This document shows positions 1-5,324 of a stretch of DNA of 5,366 nt, piece by piece. Under the pieces are notes generated by a model, which worked only from the letters and a program-made list of their open reading frames with translations, was not told where the DNA came from and did not search any database. The DNA is from an uncultured Actinomycetes bacterium (lineage in GTDB: Bacteria > Actinomycetota > Actinomycetes > Nanopelagicales > Nanopelagicaceae). A program made the translations under genes and the position numbers. Each line of letters opens with the position of its first letter. Within the stretch, counting starts at the first letter, position 1. The stretch covers positions 1 to 5,366 of the forward strand of contig CAIYQS010000024.1 of assembly GCA_903928395.1 (NCBI GenBank). Direction: 5' to 3'.

Positions 1-767
1 AACTTTATTTGGAAGGTTTATTTATTCTTGCTGCAGAAATCATTCTGTATTGGCGATTTGTGATACCTATCTTTCGCTTCTTTAAACATGATTTGCGAAT
101 TTATAAGATAGTCGATGAAGGCGCGGGACTGGTTTCCCTCGTCATGCGCGGCCACAACTTAGATCGAATGAAGGCACAAGGCGGGCAATTTTTTAGTTGG
201 CGGTTTGTTACGCCAGGGCATATGTGGGTTGCTCATCCATATTCCTTGTCAGCGACCCCAACCAATTCTGAATTCAAAGTGACCGTTAAAAACTTAGGAG
301 ATGGTTCTGGCTCGGTTCGCGATCTCAAGCCAGGAACTCGGGTGTTTTTTGAGGGTCCATTTGGAATTTTTACGGCAAGGAAAGTCACTCGTGGTCTTGG
401 ACATGTAGTTCTTGTTGGAGGAGGAGTGGGCATAGCTCCACTTCTCTCGCTGATGGATGAGTTTGAGGATTCCGTCGAAATTGACGTGTTGTTCCGAGTA
501 TCTACCGAAGAAGAAATAGTTATGAACCGTGAATTGGATGCCTTGGCAAGAAAGCGGAATGCCAAGGTGCACTACTTAGTTGGGTCAAGGAAGAAGCACC
601 CGATGACCGCCAAAGACATCATGAAATACGTACCCAGCTTTCGGTATAGCGATGTTTATGTATGTGGCCCTACGCCCCTTGTCGAAGCGGTGCGAGAGGC
701 GGCACACGCGTGCGGCGTTCCAAAGAATCGCTTCCACTCGGAAATATTTGAATTTCATGCAAGTTAG
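1..767 (+). CDS. Ferric-reductase-like transmembrane flavoprotein, 5'-truncated by the window edge (FAD/NAD(P)H domain)
   Basis: This is the C-terminal part of a ferric-reductase-like membrane oxidoreductase. The frame is open to the left edge (first whole codon at 3), and a TTG at 9 has no ribosome binding site, so the true start lies upstream. The visible N-terminus is a hydrophobic helix (about 15-80) ending in WRFVIPIFRFF, which fits the last membrane helix. A ferredoxin-reductase-type module follows: HPYSLS at 234-251 (FAD-binding, like the HPF[ST] motif of FRE/NOX proteins), GGGVGIAP at 417-440 (nucleotide-binding loop), CGP at 663-671 (NAD(P)H site), and a C-terminal HSEIFEF. In this family the domain is cytosolic, oxidises NAD(P)H and passes electrons through FAD to membrane haems; the haem-ligand helices would be upstream and are not visible. 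The 27-nt gap to an FMN-binding protein gene implies co-transcription. Electron delivery to those proteins is inferred; direct ferric iron reduction is an alternative. Confidence 0.88.
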   Translation, partial: LYLEGLFILAAEIILYWRFVIPIFRFFKHDLRIYKIVDEGAGLVSLVMRGHNLDRMKAQGGQFFSWRFVTPGHMWVAHPYSLSATPTNSEFKVTVKNLGDGSGSVRDLKPGTRVFFEGPFGIFTARKVTRGLGHVVLVGGGVGIAPLLSLMDEFEDSVEIDVLFRVSTEEEIVMNRELDALARKRNAKVHYLVGSRKKHPMTAKDIMKYVPSFRYSDVYVCGPTPLVEAVREAAHACGVPKNRFHSEIFEFHAS

Positions 768-780
768 AACTCGTTACGAA

Positions 781-792
781 AGGGCGGTGGAG
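781..792 (+). promoter_or_regulatory. Ribosome binding site of the first FMN-binding protein gene
   Basis: A purine-rich AGGGCGGTGGAG stretch lies just before the ATG at 795. AGGGCGG leaves 7 nt to the start codon, while GGAG would leave only 2. This supports 795 as the start and a separate initiation event downstream of the reductase stop at 767. Confidence 0.55.
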
Positions 793-794
793 TA

Positions 795-1403
795 ATGGGC
801 GCAACCAAAGCCACGTTAATCGTGGTTGGAACTTTAGGGGGATTGGGTGCAGTTCTGGCTTATTCCCCGCCTCATCAAAGTTTGAATCTGGGAGGTAATC
901 TCAAGGGATTAGGTGGAGGGGGAGTTCCTTCATCTACCCCGACCCCTACGCAAACAGAATCGACGGCTCCAACGGTTGTTTCAACTCCTGCGGCGACGCC
1001 TACCCCAACTGTTGCAACCACTCCCGTAAAGAATACTCCGGCTCCGAAGCAAACTGCAGTGAAGTCAAAGCCAAAACCAAAACCAGTGGTGCCCAAAAAA
1101 ACTGTCCCACCAGCACCTAAATTAATTAACGGAACATTTTCGGGCGCGACATCTCAGACCGTTTACGGACCGGTTCAAGTTCAAATTGATGTCAAGGATT
1201 CCAAGATTGTTGCGGCGCGGGCTCTGCAATTACCATCGGGCACGCCCTTGGATGCACAAATTGACGCTCAAGCGGTACCGATCTTAGTTAGTGAAACTGT
1301 CGCGGCGTCTTCGTCAGATATTCAAGGTGTGAGCGGCGCGAGTTACACCTCGCAAGGTTGGTATGACTCTTTAGTTAGCGCTCTAGCGAATGCGGGTTTA
1401 TAA
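795..1403 (+). CDS. Membrane-anchored FMN-binding domain protein with Pro/Lys-rich spacer (FMN_bind family)
   Basis: A 202-residue exported protein. Residues 5-23 form a hydrophobic segment with little positive charge before it and no lipobox cysteine, so it is either a signal anchor or a signal peptide. Residues 24-45 are Gly/Leu-rich, and 46-109 are a Pro/Thr/Ala then Lys/Pro spacer of the kind that crosses a Gram-positive wall. The FMN_bind domain occupies about 111-202: NGTFSGAT, YGPVQVQIDV, then SGVSGASYTS-like residues near 178-186. The SGAS motif at 180-183 matches the [ST]GA[ST] target of ApbE flavin transferase; Ser183 (codon 1341-1343) would carry FMN through a phosphoester bond. 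The domain has the usual length (about 90 residues). Its position between a ferric-reductase-like gene and another FMN_bind gene suggests that it accepts electrons on the outer face of the membrane. The family assignment is firm; partner and acceptor are inferred. Confidence 0.87.
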   Translation: MGATKATLIVVGTLGGLGAVLAYSPPHQSLNLGGNLKGLGGGGVPSSTPTPTQTESTAPTVVSTPAATPTPTVATTPVKNTPAPKQTAVKSKPKPKPVVPKKTVPPAPKLINGTFSGATSQTVYGPVQVQIDVKDSKIVAARALQLPSGTPLDAQIDAQAVPILVSETVAASSSDIQGVSGASYTSQGWYDSLVSALANAGL

Positions 1404-1404
1404 A

Positions 1405-2523
1405 ATGTCGTCTCCATTTAAGAAAATTGTCGGTGCCACTGCGGTAGGAGCGATTTCTATTGTCGAACTCCTCCATTTGCAACAAGCCAGCGCTACTCCC
1501 GTCAGCTTTACCGGCTCTACATACCAAAATCCGCGGGGTGGAAATGTTCAAGTTTCTATCACCGTCGATGGTGCAAGCGGGATTTATAGGATCACTGGGA
1601 TATCAACACCGGTTCAACCAACAGGTCAAAATGCATCCTACGCAAATTATGCAATACCAACTTTAGTCAACGAGGCTTTGGCGGCTCAGAGCGCATCGAT
1701 TAGTGGAGTATCCGGCGCGTCTGAAATTTCTTCTGCATGGAAATCTTCTCTTTCTTCAGCAATCGCTGCAGCGGCAGCTGCGGGTGAGGTAGTAGGCCAA
1801 GCATCAGTAGCTCCAACGCCAACCCCAACTCCGAGCGCATCGGCTGCACCCACTCCCGGCGCTACCACCCCTGCCCCTGGCGCAACGACCCCCGCAGGAA
1901 ATCAAGGTCCAACGGTTGGGCCGGTTCCAACAACAATTCCAACTTCCGTAGCCGTTGCACCTATTTATTACCCTCTTAACTTGCCTGGGTATGTGGGACC
2001 CACTTCTGGTCCCAATTTGACGGGCTACTTGAGCCAGATTTCCAGCATTCTCTCGCTGTTGGCTAGAAATGGGGGAGAAGGAAGCAGTACATCTATAACA
2101 AATGCCCGAAATGCGTTAACCGCTCTTCAGACTCAAATGACTGCAGATTCAAATCAGCCTCAGTCTTCCTCAGGAATGGCAACTTACATTGCGTTCATGA
2201 ATACGCAGATCGCCTTTGTTACGGCTCAAGCAAATCAAGCAATTGCTGATTATTACGCCAAGGTCGAAATTGCCGCTAATAAATTATTTGTAGATGCTCA
2301 AGCCTCCGCGGCTGCGATAAGTGCCTCGCCTGCACCAACCGTCACTGTCACCGTCACTGCAACCCCGACTCCAACTCCATCTCCCGCGGTCATCTATAAA
2401 CCAGGTGGGGTAATTAAGAAGACTTTCACGTGTATAAAAACCGTTGCAGGCAAAACAACGACGAAAATAATCAAAGCTGTCATCGTGAAGTGCCCTACTG
2501 GCTTTAAGTTACTCAAAAAGTAG
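1405..2523 (+). CDS. Secreted FMN-binding domain protein with C-terminal helical region and basic Cys tail
   Basis: A 372-residue exported protein if started at ATG 1405, one base after the upstream stop. An in-frame ATG at 1390 would add MRVYK and overlap that gene, but has no ribosome site; 1405 gives a normal signal peptide (KK at 6-7, hydrophobic core, likely cleavage after ASA at residue 30). Residues 34-125 are an FMN_bind domain homologous to that of the preceding protein, sharing the AIPTLV..E.LAA.S and GVSGAS patterns; the candidate flavinylated residue is Ser106 (codon 1720-1722). A Pro/Thr/Ala linker covers about 137-185. Residues 204-306 are a low-complexity, Ala/Gln-rich region probably made of helices, which I cannot assign. 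After a second linker (309-330) comes a tail with CIK, KCPTGFK and a Lys-Lys end, containing two cysteines. Proximity suggests it extends the flavin electron path outward. Export and FMN_bind are well supported; the C-terminal half has no known function. Confidence 0.83.
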   Translation: MSSPFKKIVGATAVGAISIVELLHLQQASATPVSFTGSTYQNPRGGNVQVSITVDGASGIYRITGISTPVQPTGQNASYANYAIPTLVNEALAAQSASISGVSGASEISSAWKSSLSSAIAAAAAAGEVVGQASVAPTPTPTPSASAAPTPGATTPAPGATTPAGNQGPTVGPVPTTIPTSVAVAPIYYPLNLPGYVGPTSGPNLTGYLSQISSILSLLARNGGEGSSTSITNARNALTALQTQMTADSNQPQSSSGMATYIAFMNTQIAFVTAQANQAIADYYAKVEIAANKLFVDAQASAAAISASPAPTVTVTVTATPTPTPSPAVIYKPGGVIKKTFTCIKTVAGKTTTKIIKAVIVKCPTGFKLLKK

Positions 2524-2534
2524 GAAATCGTCAG

Positions 2535-2616
2535 GGAACCGTAAGGTGCCACCCATAATTTCCCGATATCAGGGAGATTTCCTCTTCCAAAAGCCCTAGA
2601 TCTTTAGTACGGTTCC
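2535..2616. repeat. 9-bp inverted repeat flanking the intergenic hairpin
   Basis: GGAACCGTA at 2535-2543 is the exact reverse complement of TACGGTTCC at 2608-2616, separated by 64 nt that include the candidate terminator hairpin. A perfect 9-bp pair has a rough chance expectation of a few percent in a gap of this size, so it is only suggestive of an RNA structure or a protein-binding site. Confidence 0.3.
2557..2579 (+). terminator. Possible terminator hairpin after the FMN-binding operon
   Basis: AATTTCCC (2557-2564) pairs with GGGAGATT (2572-2579) as an 8-bp stem with one G-U pair and a 7-nt loop, 34 nt after the stop of the upstream gene. It is followed by TCCTCTTCC rather than a clean T-run, so it is a weak candidate for an intrinsic terminator. 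The location between an operon end and a functionally unrelated gene is the main support. Confidence 0.3.
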
Positions 2617-2656
2617 AGCACTTTGAGATGCTGCGCTTAGCATTTTGATCTTGGAC

Positions 2657-2662
2657 GAGGGG
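2657..2662 (+). promoter_or_regulatory. Ribosome binding site of the repeat-protein gene
   Basis: GAGGGG lies 10 nt before the ATG at 2673. That start gives a basic N-terminus and signal peptide, so this site fixes the start with reasonable confidence. Confidence 0.6.
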
Positions 2663-2672
2663 CAGCTCATCT

Positions 2673-5288
2673 ATGCGACGCGATAAGACGCCGCTCAAAA
2701 GAACCGTGCGCCAGTACCTTATATTTCTGCTCTCAATTTCAGTCTCTCTGGTTGCATTATCAACTCCCGCCGCATTCGCAGACAATCCGCCCTGTTATAC
2801 AGTCGTGAGCGGAGTACTTACCGATGGCACCGCCTGTTCCGGCGATCTGGTGATCGACTCAAGCGTTACATCGATCGGAGATGGTGCATTTCAAGCAGTC
2901 ACCGCCCTAACGTCAGTAGTTATTCCAACCACCGTTACGTCAATTGGACTTCGTGCTTTTGAAAACGACACTTCCCTCACATCCGCATTAATTCCAAGTA
3001 GCGTCGTCTCTATCGGTGCCTGGGCATTTTCTGGTGACAAAGCGCTAACTTCTATTTCTATTCCAAATGGCGTCTCAATTATTAGCCCTGAAACTTTCGC
3101 AGGTGACACCGCTCTTGCATCTGTAACGTTACCAAACAGCGTCACATCCATCGGTTACGGTGCATTTAGTAACGACACATCTCTCGGTTCTATCAATATT
3201 CCGAACAGTGTAACTTCGATAGGAACTGGTGCATTTACTGGTGACACTGCGCTGATCTCGGTAATTATACCTAATAGTGTGGTCGGGACTTTTGGCGATG
3301 CATTTTCGGGCGAAACATCGGTTACTTCGATTGTCATTTCGGATGGAATCACTTCAATAGATCCCGGTGCATTCAATGGTGATTCTGCACTCACTTCAAT
3401 TGCGATTCCAAATGGTGTGACTTCTATTGGTTCGACTGCCTTTATTAACAACACATCCCTCACCTCGCTTGTCATCCCCGATAGCGTTACTTCAATAGGA
3501 TCCAATGCGTTTGGCTATACCAATAACGGTTTAGACACGGCTCTCAGTTCCGTCACCTACTGCGGTTCAAATTCTGTTGTCTTGACCTATCCGTATCCCA
3601 ACGGCGTTACACCTTCTTGTCCAGGCGGTGACACCGTTACCTTTGACAGCAATGGCGGCACTGGCAACATGGCGAGCGAGACTTCGACCGTTGCGGCAGC
3701 TATCACTACAAATACTTTCTTGCGTACCGACTACACCTTCACTGGATGGAATACCACCCCCAATGGCAGTGGACTTGCCTTTGGCGACGGCGCTACCTTC
3801 AACTTCACAGGTGGAGATATCACTCTCTATGCGCAATGGGCGATCAATACCTACCCTTACTTCATCAGTTTTGATCCTGATGCCGGTTCTGGAACTATGC
3901 CCGATGAAAATGGAAATGACTCCACAGTAACTTTAAACAGCAATTTGTTCGTACCTCCAGCTGGCGAACATTTCACTGGGTGGCTAGGGGATAACTCCAT
4001 TCTCTACGGCGATGGCCAGACAATCCCTATCACCGCATATTTGTCTCTGGGGCTGACAGCGCAATATGCGGCAAACCCACACACTTATTCAATCTCCTTT
4101 GACCCAGGCCGAGGTTCTGGATCCATGGGTGGTCAAACTGGAAATGATTCGTCTGTATTGCTGAGCCCAAATTCTTTCATTGCACCTACTGGGGAACAAT
4201 TTAACGGTTGGTTAGGAAGTGACGCTGTTTCCTATACGGACGGCCAAAGGATTCCATTAGGCGCAGATCTGACGCTCACACTTACAGCCGAGTGGACTCC
4301 CGTTTTTTCAGGTCCGACCGTTACCTTTGATGCAAATGGCGGTAGTGGAACCATGGCTCCGGAAACTGGAACCTCTACTCAGCCACTAACTTCCAACACT
4401 TTCACGAACGGTTCACTTTATTTTTCTGGTTGGAACACTGCTCCTGACGGTTCAGGACTAAATTTTGCTAATAATGACAATTACTCTTTCAACGTCAGCA
4501 TCACTCTGTATGCCCAATGGATTGTCCCGATCATTTTCACTTTTGATGCAAATGGCGGCACGGGAACCATGCCGGCCGAAATGGGACAGGGGTACACGCA
4601 ACTTAACGCAAATACGTTTACAAATCCTGGGAAGATATTTCTTTACTGGAGTAATACTCCTGATGGACAAGGTCCAATTTCTTATGTCGATCACACGCAG
4701 TACGCAAACTTCAATCAAAGTCTGGCGCTCTATGCGCAATGGGCCTCAACCCTACCTGTGGTTACATTCGACCCAAATGGCGGTAGTGGATCCATGGATC
4801 CTCAAACTTTGGGTAGCCCAGGTGCGCTAAATACAAATACCTTTACCCGAGACGGGTTCACGTTTGATGGTTGGACAAGCAACGCCGATGGATCTGGAAC
4901 TTTTTATACCGACAACGGGTACCTTGCAACAAATTCAGATCTAACTCTCTATGCCTTGTGGTCTCAGATCTTTACTGTCACATTCAATAACAATGGTGCG
5001 ACTTCTGGAACAGTGCCAGATCCGGTTTCATACAACGATGGCGATACCGTCACCATTGATGCCAGCAATACTGGGGTTCTAGCTCACGCAGGTCAGACTT
5101 TCTTTGGATGGTCTGGAATGAATAACGGCACACCTGTCTTCATTGGCGATCCATCCTTATACGGGACGGGTGCGCCCAAGAGTTTTGTGATTCATGGCAA
5201 CATCACTCTTTATGCTCAGTTTGTTTACGATAATTACCTATTATTTGATAATAACGGTGGAACTGGTATGTTCTGTTCCACGACATAG
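2673..5288 (+). CDS. Secreted leucine-rich-repeat / Listeria-Bacteroides-repeat surface protein, 3' end interrupted by an insertion sequence
   Basis: An 871-codon frame. Residues 1-36 are a signal peptide (basic start, hydrophobic core 15-29, likely cleavage after AFA at 36). Residues 63-298 are ten BspA-type leucine-rich repeats (LRR_5 style, consensus SVTSIG..AF....ALTS..IP). Residues 320-854 hold seven Listeria-Bacteroides-type repeats (Flg_new/InlB B-repeat-like, consensus TFD.NGG.GTM through GW to LYAQW) of 72-87 residues. An eighth begins at 855 but leaves the consensus after GGTG; the last residues, FCSTT, and the TAG at 5286 come from the adjoining mobile element. There is no sorting signal or membrane anchor, which would be expected at the lost C-terminus. 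Such proteins usually act in adhesion or cell-surface interaction; that role is inferred from the family. The gene has its own ribosome site and a 149-nt upstream gap, so it is probably a separate unit from the flavin genes. Whether the truncated product is made or exported is unknown. Confidence 0.85.
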   Translation: MRRDKTPLKRTVRQYLIFLLSISVSLVALSTPAAFADNPPCYTVVSGVLTDGTACSGDLVIDSSVTSIGDGAFQAVTALTSVVIPTTVTSIGLRAFENDTSLTSALIPSSVVSIGAWAFSGDKALTSISIPNGVSIISPETFAGDTALASVTLPNSVTSIGYGAFSNDTSLGSINIPNSVTSIGTGAFTGDTALISVIIPNSVVGTFGDAFSGETSVTSIVISDGITSIDPGAFNGDSALTSIAIPNGVTSIGSTAFINNTSLTSLVIPDSVTSIGSNAFGYTNNGLDTALSSVTYCGSNSVVLTYPYPNGVTPSCPGGDTVTFDSNGGTGNMASETSTVAAAITTNTFLRTDYTFTGWNTTPNGSGLAFGDGATFNFTGGDITLYAQWAINTYPYFISFDPDAGSGTMPDENGNDSTVTLNSNLFVPPAGEHFTGWLGDNSILYGDGQTIPITAYLSLGLTAQYAANPHTYSISFDPGRGSGSMGGQTGNDSSVLLSPNSFIAPTGEQFNGWLGSDAVSYTDGQRIPLGADLTLTLTAEWTPVFSGPTVTFDANGGSGTMAPETGTSTQPLTSNTFTNGSLYFSGWNTAPDGSGLNFANNDNYSFNVSITLYAQWIVPIIFTFDANGGTGTMPAEMGQGYTQLNANTFTNPGKIFLYWSNTPDGQGPISYVDHTQYANFNQSLALYAQWASTLPVVTFDPNGGSGSMDPQTLGSPGALNTNTFTRDGFTFDGWTSNADGSGTFYTDNGYLATNSDLTLYALWSQIFTVTFNNNGATSGTVPDPVSYNDGDTVTIDASNTGVLAHAGQTFFGWSGMNNGTPVFIGDPSLYGTGAPKSFVIHGNITLYAQFVYDNYLLFDNNGGTGMFCSTT
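2859..3566 (+). repeat. Ten tandem BspA-like leucine-rich repeats (69-bp period)
   Basis: Nine units of exactly 23 residues (residues 63-269) and a tenth extended to 29 residues (270-298). Each carries V-SIG, AF, L-S and IP at fixed positions. Units 4 and 7 deviate most: VSIISPETF and VVGTFGDAF replace the SIG..AF core. The copies are diverged at the DNA level, so recent expansion is not evident. The tenth unit carries a six-residue insertion (GYTNNGLD region) and ends in VTYCG, consistent with a capping repeat. Confidence 0.85.
3630..5270 (+). repeat. Array of seven complete and one broken Listeria-Bacteroides-type repeats
   Basis: Unit starts are at 3630, 3858, 4086, 4317, 4533, 4758, 4974 and 5235. 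Units 1, 4, 5 and 6 are canonical (FD.NGG.G.M ... W ... LYAQW or LYALW). Units 2 and 3 form a sister pair with SFDP, GWLG and DGQ.IP and lack NGG. Unit 7 is longer (87 residues) with a GTVPDP..YNDGD..T insert. Unit 8 stops after YLLFDNNGGTG. The spacer GSNSVVL...PSCPGG (3564-3629) separates this array from the leucine-rich repeats. Confidence 0.82.
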
Positions 5289-5317
5289 TTGACAGATGTG
5301 GCGAGACATAGTTGACA
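5282..5317 (+). repeat. Pair of 13-bp direct repeats, GACATAGTTGACA, 23-bp period
   Basis: Perfect copies at 5282-5294 and 5305-5317, separated by 10 nt. The period is about two helical turns, so both sites face the same side of the DNA, which suits two transposase subunits. Each copy carries TAG and TGA in different frames, and one copy's TAG (5286-5288) ends the interrupted surface-protein frame. Each copy also contains a perfect TTGACA, but no matching -10 hexamer sits at normal spacing. Confidence 0.75.
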
Positions 5318-5324
5318 CTTTGGG

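Noticed and set aside
9..11. TTG at 9 as a start codon for the reductase
   Set aside because: There is no ribosome site, the frame is open upstream, and starting here would lack the haem-binding membrane helices of the family.
1140..1151. A second SGAT motif (residues 116-119) in the first FMN-binding protein, resembling a flavinylation site
   Set aside because: It lies in the first strand of the domain, before YGPVQV, where FMN is not attached in this family; the C-terminal SGAS is at the usual position.
2531..2785. Minus-strand frame of 84 codons over the intergenic gap
   Set aside because: It runs into the signal-peptide coding region of the next gene, resembles no known protein and has no evident ribosome site.
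2891..3505. Long open frames on the minus strand opposite the leucine-rich repeats
   Set aside because: They mirror the 69-bp repeat (recurring EVT.FG/IEV patterns), lack ribosome sites and are shadows of the repeat codons.
2859..3566. The 69-bp periodic region as a DNA-level tandem repeat or CRISPR-like array
   Set aside because: The periodicity is in the protein (23-residue units); the nucleotide copies are diverged and there are no spacers.
4465..4830. Open frame of 121 codons in another + frame inside the repeat array
   Set aside because: It overlaps strongly supported repeat coding sequence and shows no recognisable domain or ribosome site.
5289..5317. TTGACA hexamers in the terminal repeats as a transposase promoter
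   Set aside because: No TATAAT-like hexamer lies 16-18 nt after either copy, so a promoter cannot be supported from sequence alone.
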